Below are positions 38,852 to 46,667 of a DNA stretch of 64,000 nt, in pieces (positions within the stretch are counted from its first letter, which is position 1; every line of letters begins with the position of its first letter). Source of the stretch: Bdellovibrionales bacterium RIFOXYD12_FULL_39_22 (GTDB taxonomy: Bacteria > Bdellovibrionota > Bacteriovoracia > Bacteriovoracales > Bacteriovoracaceae); the NCBI GenBank assembly GCA_001770205.1, contig MEQL01000031.1, positions 1-64,000 on the forward strand, given 5' to 3'. Under the pieces are notes generated by a model. The model was not told where the DNA came from. It saw only the letters and a list, made by a program, of their open reading frames with translations, and made no database searches. A program made the position numbers and the translations under genes.

Positions 38852-40984
38852 TTATTTATCTTCTAGGTTAAATTTAATAATAACCTTTTGTGATTTTTTA
38901 CAATTATGTTTTTCACAATATTCTCGTTGAGTCATCCCCGAGGCAATGTTGCGGCCTTTGATTTCAGTGGCCAAGAAACTTCTTCCGGTAACTTTTACCA
39001 GTGGAGATAGTCGATCTTGGTATTTGTAGGTCATGGAGGTGGTGTCAAAAATATAGGTAAAAACGGCCTTGGCACGTTTAAAGCTCAGATCCAAGTTAAA
39101 ATCTACTGCTGAACGATATTGCGGATCTAGACTGCTGGGATCAATATATTTTCCCTGATAGGTCGGAGAGGAAAAACCAATAATTTCCACGGAAGAAATT
39201 TTTTGAGCGATCTTCTCATCTTTAAAAAGACTCATCGAATAGGTTGGCATAAATTTACGTAAAGTATCTTTCATGCTGGGTTTTAGATCGGCCCGTCCAG
39301 TTTCAAAATAGTCTTGGCCAAAGGAGATGGTAACATCTCCTGTTTCAGGATCAACATCTCCTTCGATTCCCGCCTTTTTGAAGTTCATCATAATTTCGTT
39401 GGCAAGTTTCTTTTTGGCGGCAAGTAGTTCTTGCGCTTTTTTCAAATCATCTGAGATTACGGCAATTTTATCATTTAACTCTGCCTTCTCTTTTTTAGTT
39501 TTTTCTTGAAATTCTTTGAGTGCTTTCGCCTTAGCATTTGCTGATAGCTTTTGCTTTTCTAAATTGCGTAAAAAAGTTTCACGCTCAAGCGCAATTTTTT
39601 TCTCAAAATCTTCTTTTTGGCGATTCATATCAGCTACGGCCTTGGCCTTAGCGGCATCAAGTTGTGATTGAGTCATGGCAACATCGCGAGAGAGTTTTTC
39701 TTTTTCAGCATTGGCGGCAAGTAAGGCCTGGTTGGCATCATTAATTTCAGAAGCTAGTCCGGCCAATTTACCATCAAGTGCGGCCTTCTCTGCTAACATT
39801 TTTGCTCTAAACTCTTGTTCTTTTTTTGCCCGCTCGGAGGCAGACATTTTGACCGCATTCATTGCCGCATCAAAGTCGGCCTTGTCTTTTGCCATTTGCT
39901 CAGCATAATCGCTTTTTAGTTTGTCCATGGATTCTTGATTGGCGCGTTGCAAATCGGCAAAGGCCTGTTCATTTTCCGCTTTAAGTTGTTCGTAAGATTT
40001 GCTGGCCTCCTCTAGTTCCATCGCCAGTCGAGCTTTTTCTGCATTTTGAGCACTAATTTTAGCACTTGCTTCGGTTAACTGAGTGGTGGTTTGATGAAGC
40101 TTATCGTTAGTATCTTCTAATTGCTTTTGATATTGAGTAGATTCGCCTTTGATTTGACTTATTTGGTTAGCAGTAGATTGTTGAATTTTTTCTATTGCCG
40201 CTTGCATTTCCGCTTTAGTGGTTTTGTGTAATTTATACGCAGCATTTAAGTCAGCAATCTTGCGTTCTAAAGAGTTGTTAAGCTTGGCAATGTTTTCATT
40301 ATTGATGGCGATGGCCTGTTTTTTCTCTTCAACATCTTTGGATAATTCGTTAACCTGAGCACTTTTTTGTTCAATGATATTTTCATTTTCAGCAATGATA
40401 GTCTCTTTTTCTACAATGAGTTGTGATTTTTGCTCTATATCTTGTTGCTTTTCAACAATTACCTGTGCTTTTTCTTCAATGTCCTCTTTTTGTACAATGA
40501 TAGTCTCGCGTTTGCGGACGATGTTATCATCACGACGCTGAATTCTTTCTTTTGCTAAAATGTTGGCATTGATGATGTTGCGAATAATTTGCTGATATTG
40601 GTTTAAAGCAACTTCTTTTTTTTCATTTTCCGCGGCCTGCTTTATCAGATCTTCTTTTTCTTGTTTGGCCTCGTCTTGTAATAGGGTGAGTTTGCCCATT
40701 AGTTCTTCATAAACGGCCTGTTCATCTTGAGTGACTTTTTGTAATTGATCTTGTTTTAGGGCCTCATAGACTTTGAGTTGTTGCTTGTAGTCAGCTATCT
40801 CTGCCTGCATAACTTTTTTTTCTGAATTTTTTACTAAGCTGTAGACGGTACTTCGCACGTTGGCCACTATGTACATCGCTAAGAAAACAAAAGCGATAAC
40901 AGTATACAAGTCGCTATAGGAGGCCATTTTTTCGGAGGCACTTTCGCCTTCTTTCTTTTTTAGTTTGTCGTAATCAAGACTCAT
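38852..40984 (-). CDS. MotB/OmpA-like protein with a very long coiled coil
   Basis: The product has 710 residues from ATG 40984 (GGGA eight bases upstream; an upstream TTG start is unlikely). A short N-terminal tail precedes one membrane helix (YTVIAFVFLAMYIVANV) at about residues 27-45. Residues about 60-520 are a continuous Glu/Lys/Gln/Ala-rich coiled coil. The last 180 residues form an OmpA/MotB-like domain (VTISFGQDYFETGRADLKPSM, VEIIGFSSPTYQG, DFNLDLSFKRAKAV) with the peptidoglycan-contact pattern D..N..LS..RA. With the MotA-like gene it should form a proton-driven envelope complex. The coil, if straight, would be about 70 nm, longer than a normal periplasm, which raises questions of folding or topology. 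Confidence 0.85.
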   Translation of the reverse strand: MSLDYDKLKKKEGESASEKMASYSDLYTVIAFVFLAMYIVANVRSTVYSLVKNSEKKVMQAEIADYKQQLKVYEALKQDQLQKVTQDEQAVYEELMGKLTLLQDEAKQEKEDLIKQAAENEKKEVALNQYQQIIRNIINANILAKERIQRRDDNIVRKRETIIVQKEDIEEKAQVIVEKQQDIEQKSQLIVEKETIIAENENIIEQKSAQVNELSKDVEEKKQAIAINNENIAKLNNSLERKIADLNAAYKLHKTTKAEMQAAIEKIQQSTANQISQIKGESTQYQKQLEDTNDKLHQTTTQLTEASAKISAQNAEKARLAMELEEASKSYEQLKAENEQAFADLQRANQESMDKLKSDYAEQMAKDKADFDAAMNAVKMSASERAKKEQEFRAKMLAEKAALDGKLAGLASEINDANQALLAANAEKEKLSRDVAMTQSQLDAAKAKAVADMNRQKEDFEKKIALERETFLRNLEKQKLSANAKAKALKEFQEKTKKEKAELNDKIAVISDDLKKAQELLAAKKKLANEIMMNFKKAGIEGDVDPETGDVTISFGQDYFETGRADLKPSMKDTLRKFMPTYSMSLFKDEKIAQKISSVEIIGFSSPTYQGKYIDPSSLDPQYRSAVDFNLDLSFKRAKAVFTYIFDTTSMTYKYQDRLSPLVKVTGRSFLATEIKGRNIASGMTQREYCEKHNCKKSQKVIIKFNLEDK

Positions 40985-41286
40985 ATTTTTTTCCCGTGTT
41001 ATAAATCTAAACAAGGTTATCTACCGGTTTATCGGAGGTTTTTGATAAAAACTTAGACTGTTATTTTTTTTCGCTATCTTCTTAATTAGTGACAAGGGAA
41101 CTAAGCGTTATTTTCTGCAGTTATTAATGGGTGGCCGACTGAACCTGTTTACTCAGATATATTATGCACTTTCCGCAAAAAAGGATGACGTACCTTTTAA
41201 AAGGAGGTATGAAGATGGTGCACTGATTTTAAAATAAACGGTGACATTGGGGCCTATTTTTAGTTATTAAACGGGACTTGATTCTT
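40985..41286 (+). promoter_or_regulatory. Divergent intergenic region before the pantothenate/CoA operon
   Basis: This 302-base gap separates the divergent motor cluster and CoA operon and should hold both promoters; I cannot assign -35/-10 boxes reliably. It contains a perfect Shine-Dalgarno (AAGGAGG at 41201-41207) seven to eight bases before a three-codon ORF, ATG GTG CAC TGA at 41215-41226. Just before it, TACCTTTT and AAAAGG-AGGTA can pair as an imperfect hairpin that would hide the Shine-Dalgarno. This could be a leader minicistron, but the evidence is only the sequence. Confidence 0.35.
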
Positions 41287-41985
41287 ATGGAACAGGTATC
41301 TGATTTTTTGGTCTACTGTATTGTTGGCAATGGAAGAGTTGCTAATCATTTTAAGCATTATTTCAATTTACAATCTATTCCCTTTAAAACTTGGCCGGAT
41401 TTTGATGGATGCCAGGTAGTTTTGATTTTAATTTCTGACTCGGCTATTTCCTCCTTTCTTGAGGATAATACCAAGCTGCTTTTTGGTAAAAAAGTTATTC
41501 ACTTTTCGGGAAGTGTGGTTGTTGCGGGGGCCCAAGGTTTTCATCCACTCATGAGTTTTGCCTCGCAGTTATATGAACTAGAGAGTTATCAGAAGATTCC
41601 ATTTGTGGTGGAAAAAGGAAAGTATTCGTTTGATGATATTTTCCCCAGATTTCCCAACCCCTCTGTGGAAATTTTACCAGAACAAAAAATTTATTACCAT
41701 GCGCTGTGTGTTATGGCCGGAAATTTTTCTACCCTTTTGTGGCAGAAACTTTTCAGTGATTTTGAAAAGAAGCTGGGAATCTCTAAGGAATTTGCCTTTC
41801 CCTACCTGCAGAGAATTTATAAAAATTTAGAAATTGATAGCGATGGAGCACTGACCGGGCCATTGATGCGTCAGGATTTTACAGTTGTAAAAGCACATTT
41901 GGCATTATTAAAAGAGCAAGATGAAAAAATGGGCGATATCTATAATGGTTTTGTGCGAGCATATTTTCCGGAGTTTTTTCTATGA
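41287..41985 (+). CDS. Rossmann-fold DUF2520-family protein, candidate ketopantoate reductase
   Basis: The product has 232 residues from ATG 41287. The N-terminus is a dinucleotide-binding Rossmann fold (YCIVGNGRVANHF) followed by LILISDSAISSFL and VIHFSGSV. The C-terminal helical part (FHPLMSFASQ, ALCVMAGNFSTLLWQKLF, LTGPLMRQDFTVVKAHLALL) is the DUF2520 type, distantly related to 6-phosphogluconate-dehydrogenase-like reductases. It overlaps panB by four bases (ATGA), making it the first gene of a pantothenate/CoA operon. The operon holds every step from ketopantoate and aspartate to 4'-phosphopantetheine except ketopantoate reductase (PanE), so this NAD(P)-binding protein is a natural candidate for that step. 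That is inference. An in-frame TTG at 41278 is an alternative start. Confidence 0.8.
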   Translation: MEQVSDFLVYCIVGNGRVANHFKHYFNLQSIPFKTWPDFDGCQVVLILISDSAISSFLEDNTKLLFGKKVIHFSGSVVVAGAQGFHPLMSFASQLYELESYQKIPFVVEKGKYSFDDIFPRFPNPSVEILPEQKIYYHALCVMAGNFSTLLWQKLFSDFEKKLGISKEFAFPYLQRIYKNLEIDSDGALTGPLMRQDFTVVKAHLALLKEQDEKMGDIYNGFVRAYFPEFFL

Positions 41986-42770
41986 ATGTTTTTGATTGGA
42001 AAAAGATGAAACGATCAGGAGAGGCCATTGCGATGGCCACTTGCTATGATTTTTGGTCAGCGCAAATTTTGGCCGGAAGTGATATCGATGCGCTACTGGT
42101 GGGGGATAGTTTGGCGATGGTGATGCATGGATATGAAAATACTTTGCATGCCACAATAGAAATGATGGCAACTCATACTGCAGCAGTAAAAAAGGGGGCC
42201 CCAAAGAAATTTATCGTTGCCGATATGCCTTTTTTGAGTTTTAGAAAGGGAATCGTGCCGGCCATGAATGCGGTAGAAATCTTGATGCGGGCGGGAGCAG
42301 ATGCTATCAAATTGGAGGGAGTTTCTGGACACGAGGAGGTAATTTCTCACATTGTGCGTTCAGGAATTTTGGTGATGGGCCACTTGGGTTTAACTCCTCA
42401 ATTTATTCATCAATTGGGAGGATATAAAATCCAAGGCCGCCAGGCCAACAATCGTGAGATGATTGTTCAGGATGCTAACCGATTGGAGGAGTTGGGAGTA
42501 TTTGGTATGGTGTTGGAGTGCGTTGATGATATAACCGCCCATGAGATTACAACAAAAGTTTCTGTGCCGACTATTGGGATCGGTGCGGGAGTTGGAGTCG
42601 ACGGGCAAGTTTTAGTTTTGCATGATCTTTTGGGCGTTAATCCTGATTTTAATCCTAAATTTTTGCGTAAATATTCCAACCTATATGATGACGTTTTATC
42701 GGCAGTTAATTTGTATAGCAAAGAGGTTAAGGAAAAGAGTTTTCCGCGGATGGAAGAATCGTATCAGTGA
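41982..42770 (+). CDS. panB: 3-methyl-2-oxobutanoate hydroxymethyltransferase
   Basis: This 262-residue enzyme adds a hydroxymethyl group from 5,10-methylenetetrahydrofolate to alpha-ketoisovalerate, giving ketopantoate, the first committed step of pantothenate synthesis. Family motifs are MATCYDFWSAQI, LLVGDSLAMVMHGYENTL, VADMPFLSF, GADAIKLEG, VMGHLGLTPQ and GIGAGVGVDGQVLVLHDLLG. The length is normal (E. coli 264). Its ATG overlaps the stop of the DUF2520 gene, and the panC frame follows with no gap or a 39-base gap, depending on the start used. Confidence 0.96.
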   Translation: MNVFDWKKMKRSGEAIAMATCYDFWSAQILAGSDIDALLVGDSLAMVMHGYENTLHATIEMMATHTAAVKKGAPKKFIVADMPFLSFRKGIVPAMNAVEILMRAGADAIKLEGVSGHEEVISHIVRSGILVMGHLGLTPQFIHQLGGYKIQGRQANNREMIVQDANRLEELGVFGMVLECVDDITAHEITTKVSVPTIGIGAGVGVDGQVLVLHDLLGVNPDFNPKFLRKYSNLYDDVLSAVNLYSKEVKEKSFPRMEESYQ

Positions 42771-42809
42771 GTGAAGAGAAAAAGTGAAGACAAAAAAAGA
42801 AAAATAAAG

Positions 42810-43574
42810 ATGAAAATGAAAATGAAAATTATAAATACAGTCAGAGAGTTTCAAGCAACCAGAAAAGAGATGAGGGGGCGCTTGGGGTTTGTTCCGACGA
42901 TGGGAGCACTTCACGCGGGCCATGTTTCATTAATGGAGAGGGCCAAGGAGGAGTGCGATATTGTTGTGGCCAGTATTTTTGTTAATCCTACTCAGTTTAA
43001 TGATAAAAAAGATTTGGAAACCTATCCCAATACACTAGAGGCAGATTTGCATGCACTTGAAAACGCAGGAGTAGATTTTCTTTTTATGCCTAATTATAGC
43101 GAAGTATATCTTGATGATTATCGTTACGAAGTTCGAGAAAAAGAGTTGTCAAAAACTTTATGTGGGAAGGTTCGGCCTGGGCATTTTGATGGAGTGCTAA
43201 GTGTGGTAATGAAGCTTTTTAATATTGTGCGGCCAACCTGTGCTTATTTTGGAGAAAAAGACTATCAGCAATATTTATTAATTAAAGGAATGTGCGAGGC
43301 CTTTTTTTTAGAAATAGAAATTATTCCTTGCCCCCTCGTGCGAGAGGCAGATGGCCTTGCCATGAGCTCGCGAAATTTAAAATTAGATAGCACTGCCAGA
43401 CAGCTAGCTCCCCTTTTTTATCGAGAGTTAAGTAAATGTAAAAATTTACATGAGTGCCGATTAAATTTAGAGCGGGCAGGATTCGTGGTGGATTATTTAG
43501 AGGAAGAATTTGGGCGGCGCTTTGGGGCCGTTTTTTTAGGCAAAGTGAGGTTAATTGACAATGTCCAAATCTAA
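42810..43574 (+). CDS. panC: Pantothenate synthetase
   Basis: The product (254 residues) joins pantoate and beta-alanine with ATP to form pantothenate. Motifs are VPTMGALHAGHVSLM (the HxGH nucleotide site), SIFVNPTQF, FCGK-type LCGKVRPGHFDGV, YFGEKDYQQY, and MSSRN at the KMSKS-like site. The start is uncertain: the frame opens with GTG at 42771, directly after the panB stop, and a low-complexity run gives three Met codons (MKMKMKIINTV) from 42810. I chose 42810 because homologues begin close to MKIINTV. The 3' end overlaps coaC by 14 bases. Confidence 0.93.
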   Translation: MKMKMKIINTVREFQATRKEMRGRLGFVPTMGALHAGHVSLMERAKEECDIVVASIFVNPTQFNDKKDLETYPNTLEADLHALENAGVDFLFMPNYSEVYLDDYRYEVREKELSKTLCGKVRPGHFDGVLSVVMKLFNIVRPTCAYFGEKDYQQYLLIKGMCEAFFLEIEIIPCPLVREADGLAMSSRNLKLDSTARQLAPLFYRELSKCKNLHECRLNLERAGFVVDYLEEEFGRRFGAVFLGKVRLIDNVQI

Positions 43575-44124
43575 TGAGGCAAAAAAGAAGCAGGCCAATG
43601 TCGTATTGATGCTTACCGGATCAATTGCTTGCTATAAAAGTTGTGAACTTATTTCTCGGCTAGTCAAAGAAGGCCATAGTGTTCGTTGCGTGGCCACCGA
43701 AGCGGCCCTACAATTTATTGGCGCCGCTACCCTGGAAGCACTATCTGGTAATCCGCTGCAAGTAGGAATGTTTGATGCCAAAATGAATATTGATCATGTC
43801 TCTTTGAATAAGTGGGCCGATCTATTCTTAGTTTGTCCGGCCACCGCCAACACTATTAATAAATTGGCCGCGGGCCTAGCAGAGGATTTAATTGGAGCGA
43901 CTTTTTTGGCCAATAATTTTAAAAAACCCTTTTGGATTGCGCCTGCGATGAATGAGGGAATGTATCTACATCCTGTTACATCGCGGTCAATTGGACTATT
44001 ACGCGAACTGGGTTGTTTTATTTTTGAGGTTGGTGAAGGGCGACTGGCCTGTGGGGATGTCGGTAAGGGTAAGTTATTGGAGATTGATTTGATTTGGGAG
44101 AAGATGCAGGAGGTGCTTAGATGA
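43561..44124 (+). CDS. coaC: Phosphopantothenoylcysteine decarboxylase (stand-alone flavoprotein)
   Basis: This 187-residue HFCD-family flavoprotein decarboxylates 4'-phosphopantothenoylcysteine to 4'-phosphopantetheine. Motifs are LTGSIACYKS near the N-terminus, the FMN-contact region CPATANTINKLAAGLAEDL, APAMNEGMY (the PxMNxxM substrate motif) and LACGDVGKGK with the conserved Cys. In most bacteria this domain is fused to the ligase as CoaBC; here it ends after the flavoprotein domain and the ligase is the next gene, overlapping by four bases (ATGA). ATG 43561 is behind GAGGTT; an in-frame TTG at 43555 is less likely. Confidence 0.93.
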   Translation: MSKSNEAKKKQANVVLMLTGSIACYKSCELISRLVKEGHSVRCVATEAALQFIGAATLEALSGNPLQVGMFDAKMNIDHVSLNKWADLFLVCPATANTINKLAAGLAEDLIGATFLANNFKKPFWIAPAMNEGMYLHPVTSRSIGLLRELGCFIFEVGEGRLACGDVGKGKLLEIDLIWEKMQEVLR

Positions 44125-44864
44125 ACAAGGCCTGCCAAAAAGAGCAAGATATTCTTAGAGTGCTAGTGACAGGTGGTGCCACCTGCGAACGCATTGATGA
44201 CGTTCGCTATATCACTAATGTTAGCTCAGGGAAAACGGCAGTAAACATTTGTGAAGAATTAATAAAATGTGCTGATGAACAGAAACGTTTCGTGGAAGTT
44301 TTTTATTTGCATGGGAAATATGCATCTATTCCAAATTATATTGGAAAGCTAGGTAATATAAAATCTTTTTCTTACACCAGCTTTGTCGACTTAAATGAGA
44401 TGATGAGAAATATGTTGGGAGAGATTAAATTTAATGCGGTTATTCATCTGGCGGCGGTAAGTGATTATTCGGTAGAGTCAGTTGCGATTGGTAGTGGAGC
44501 ACAAGAACAATTGCTTGCTCCAAATAAATTATCCAAACTTTCATCTCAAGAAGAGATTAGTTTAAAACTAAAACGTAATTTTAAGATTATTGAGCGGATT
44601 CGGGAATATGATAGTAGTAAGCAGGCGATGATTGTGGGCTTTAAACTCACTGACTCTGAAAACCCTACTGAGCGCAAGGCGGCAGTGGCCCGCCTTTTAG
44701 GAAGTAACAAAGGAGTGGATTACGTTGTACACAATGATCTTCACGATATTGGAGAAAAGCAACACTGGGCAACTATTTATGATGCCAAAATGGCAGAAGT
44801 TGAACGAACAAAAAACAAAGAGGAGTTGGCAAAGTTTTTATCAAACTTAGTAATAAAGCATTAA
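44121..44864 (+). CDS. coaB: Phosphopantothenate-cysteine ligase (stand-alone CoaB)
   Basis: The product (247 residues) should condense phosphopantothenate with cysteine using a nucleotide triphosphate. It has the Rossmann-like fold of the ligase half of CoaBC: VLVTGGATCERIDDVRYITNVSSGKTA, VIHLAAVSDYSVES, KLSS with EISLKLKRNFKII, and MIVGFKLTDSENP. The separate, rather divergent gene resembles CoaB proteins of eukaryotes and of some bacteria (Streptococcus/Enterococcus type) more than the E. coli fusion half. Its overlap with coaC and place between coaC and coaX support the assignment. Confidence 0.88.
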   Translation: MNKACQKEQDILRVLVTGGATCERIDDVRYITNVSSGKTAVNICEELIKCADEQKRFVEVFYLHGKYASIPNYIGKLGNIKSFSYTSFVDLNEMMRNMLGEIKFNAVIHLAAVSDYSVESVAIGSGAQEQLLAPNKLSKLSSQEEISLKLKRNFKIIERIREYDSSKQAMIVGFKLTDSENPTERKAAVARLLGSNKGVDYVVHNDLHDIGEKQHWATIYDAKMAEVERTKNKEELAKFLSNLVIKH

Positions 44865-44903
44865 TTTAAAATATTTCTAGAGATATTTAACAAGGAGTAG
44901 GTT

Positions 44904-45734
44904 GTGATTTTGTGCTTGGATGTGGGAAACAGTCAAATATATGGCGGGTTGTTTGATGGAGGAGAAATACGGCTTAATTTTAGAAAAGTTACCGGGCAGA
45001 CGGTTTCTTCGGATGAATATGGCCTTTTTTTAAAAGTAGTGTTGCGCGAAAATGGTTTTGATCCAGATACTGTTTCGCACATTGGAATTTGCTCAGTTGT
45101 TCCAGATATTGTGCATTCGTTGCGTAACGGATGTGTAAAATATTTTGGCGCAGAGCCATTTGTAATTGGGCCGGGGGTTAAAAGTGGTTTGAATATTAAG
45201 TATCGAAATCCGAGAGAGGTTGGCGCGGATCGAATTGCTAACGCCATCGCGGCCGTGGGAATTTGGCCTAACCGTAATTTGATTATTGTTGATTTGGGTA
45301 CGGCCACTACTTTTTGTGCAGTTTCTAAAAATCGCGAGTATCTAGGTGGAGCAATTATCCCAGGTATGCGAATTTCGATGGAGGCCCTATCTCAGCGAAC
45401 GGCCAAGTTGCCAAAGGTAGAAATTGTAGTGCCAGAAAACGGAGTTGGCCGCTCCACCGTAGAGAGTATTCAAAGTGGGCTTTTTTATGGCCACGTAGGA
45501 AGTGCTAAAGAAATTATTCGGCAAATTACCCAAGAGTGTTTTGCAAACGGCGACGGAGAAGAGCGTCCATTGGTGGTGGGAACCGGCGGTTTTTCTCGTA
45601 TCTTTGAGAAGGAAGGAATCTTTGATGCCATTGCGCCTGATTTGGTATTGCAGGGTATTTATCAATCACTAATTTTAAATTTAAATCTAGATCCTGGAAT
45701 GGAAATGTCCAGAGAGAATGGGGGGTATGTATGA
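44904..45734 (+). CDS. coaX: Type III pantothenate kinase
   Basis: This 276-residue ASKHA-fold kinase phosphorylates pantothenate, the first step from the vitamin to CoA, and is not feedback-inhibited by CoA in the known members. Motifs are the N-terminal phosphate loop [38 protein letters not shown] and [11 protein letters not shown]. The start is GTG with AAGGAG six bases upstream, which fixes it well. It lies 39 bases after coaB, and its stop overlaps the panD ATG (ATGATG at 45731). Confidence 0.95.
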   Translation: MILCLDVGNSQIYGGLFDGGEIRLNFRKVTGQTVSSDEYGLFLKVVLRENGFDPDTVSHIGICSVVPDIVHSLRNGCVKYFGAEPFVIGPGVKSGLNIKYRNPREVGADRIANAIAAVGIWPNRNLIIVDLGTATTFCAVSKNREYLGGAIIPGMRISMEALSQRTAKLPKVEIVVPENGVGRSTVESIQSGLFYGHVGSAKEIIRQITQECFANGDGEERPLVVGTGGFSRIFEKEGIFDAIAPDLVLQGIYQSLILNLNLDPGMEMSRENGGYV

Positions 45735-46099
45735 TGTTGACAGTTTTTAAATCCAAGCTTCATCGCGCTACAGTTACCGGCGCAGATATTGATTATGAAG
45801 GTTCGATTTCCATTGATCCGGCACTCTGTGAAGCGGCAGGATTTGCTCCTTTTGAGCGAGTAGAAATTTATAATATTAACAATGGTGAGCGTTTTGCCAC
45901 TTATGTTATTTACGGGAAAGAGGCCGGAGAGATTGGACTAAATGGTGCGGCCGCGCGATTGGTTCATAAAGGTGATAAGGTTATTATTGTCTCTTATGCC
46001 CTGCTTGATCAAAAAGAAGTTCATGCGCATCGGCCAACGGTAGTACTGCTAGATGATCATAATCGCATTAAAGCGAAGAAAGAGCAGCCCAATTTTTAG
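45731..46099 (+). CDS. panD: Aspartate 1-decarboxylase (pyruvoyl enzyme precursor)
   Basis: This 122-residue proenzyme cleaves itself between Gly and Ser in YEGSISID to create the pyruvoyl cofactor, then decarboxylates aspartate to beta-alanine for pantothenate. Other motifs are [21 protein letters not shown] and [14 protein letters not shown]. It is the last gene of the CoA operon. Its final 92 bases (46003-46094) are repeated at 47157-47248, beyond a toxin-antitoxin pair. This copy ends ..EQPNF, whereas the distal copy would end ..EQPN followed by TAA, so the present 3' end may be either the original or an imported replacement. Confidence 0.95.
   Translation: MMLTVFKSKLHRATVTGADIDYEGSISIDPALCEAAGFAPFERVEIYNINNGERFATYVIYGKEAGEIGLNGAAARLVHKGDKVIIVSYALLDQKEVHAHRPTVVLLDDHNRIKAKKEQPNF
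46003..46094 (+). repeat. 92-bp direct repeat, copy 1 (3' end of panD)
   Basis: From GCTTGATCAAAAAGAAG to GCAGCCCAATT this segment is identical to 47157-47248 at 91 of 92 positions; the one difference is G at 46075 versus A at 47229. Identity stops sharply on both sides. It encodes the last part of PanD. Together with copy 2 it brackets a 1062-bp segment carrying a toxin-antitoxin pair. Confidence 0.97.
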
Positions 46100-46298
46100 G
46101 CAGTATTAATTAAGATAATAGCTTGCCTTTAGGGGTATTAGATTTTTTGAGCAGGAGAATTTAACTGTTTATTTGAAAATTAGCCGGTTAACATGGACAT
46201 ATTTTACCTAAGCAATTTAGGTTCTTCTAAGCGTTATTTCATAATCTTGCGGGTATTTAATTAATCAACGAAACATCTAGTTGAGAAGCTTTAGTTAT

Positions 46299-46339
46299 TT
46301 GACAAAATATCAATATATGACATATGATCAATATATGTC
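46299..46339 (+). promoter_or_regulatory. Promoter and overlapping palindromic operator of the toxin-antitoxin pair
   Basis: TTGACA (46299-46304) and TATGAT (46323-46328) are separated by 18 bases, a near-consensus sigma-70 promoter. Overlapping the -10 box is a perfect 7-bp inverted repeat, GACATAT (46319-46325) and ATATGTC (46333-46339) with a 7-base spacer. The 11-mer ATCAATATATG also occurs twice, 18 bases apart, at 46309 and 46327. This is the layout expected for autorepression by the antitoxin. Transcription would start near 46335, so the toxin must start at 46365 rather than at upstream Met codons. Confidence 0.65.
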
Positions 46340-46364
46340 TCCAGCAGATTTTAAAATAGAAAAA

Positions 46365-46652
46365 ATGAACCGCAATGAGTCTAGAAAGCTTGTTCGCAAG
46401 ATTATGACGCTGATGCCACAAAATGTGTTGTTTTCAAAACATGCTCTGGCCGAGCTTGAAAATGATGATTTAACAACCACTGACGCTCTTAATATTTTAA
46501 AAAGCTCAGATTCAAAAATTATCGATGATGGAGAATTTGAACATGGTAGTTACCGCTATCGCTTGGAAACTGGCAATATTGTAGTTGTCATATGCTTTTC
46601 AAGTAATGGAGAGCATCTCATTGTTGTAACAGCGTGGGATAAGCGAAAATAA
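46365..46652 (+). CDS. DUF4258-type putative toxin of a toxin-antitoxin pair
   Basis: The product has 95 residues from ATG 46365 (MNRNESRKLVRKIM). This start is chosen because a strong promoter lies over the upstream in-frame Met codons at 46317 and 46335; 95 residues is also the usual size. The central SKHALAELENDDLTTTDALNILK and the strands YRYRLETGNIVVVICF and LIVVTAWDKRK match the DUF4258 fold, related in shape to small RelE/MqsR-like RNases. It precedes a YgiT/MqsA-like gene by 15 bases, the toxin-first order of mqsRA. RNase activity is inference from family and context. The pair sits inside the panD duplication and is probably mobile or recently acquired. Confidence 0.85.
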   Translation: MNRNESRKLVRKIMTLMPQNVLFSKHALAELENDDLTTTDALNILKSSDSKIIDDGEFEHGSYRYRLETGNIVVVICFSSNGEHLIVVTAWDKRK

Positions 46653-46667
46653 AACTGGAGTATCTTT

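Noticed and set aside
36305..40984. Labelling the MotA/MotB-like cluster as Zorya
   Set aside because: No ZorC, ZorD helicase or ZorE nuclease nearby; the following gene is gpmI.
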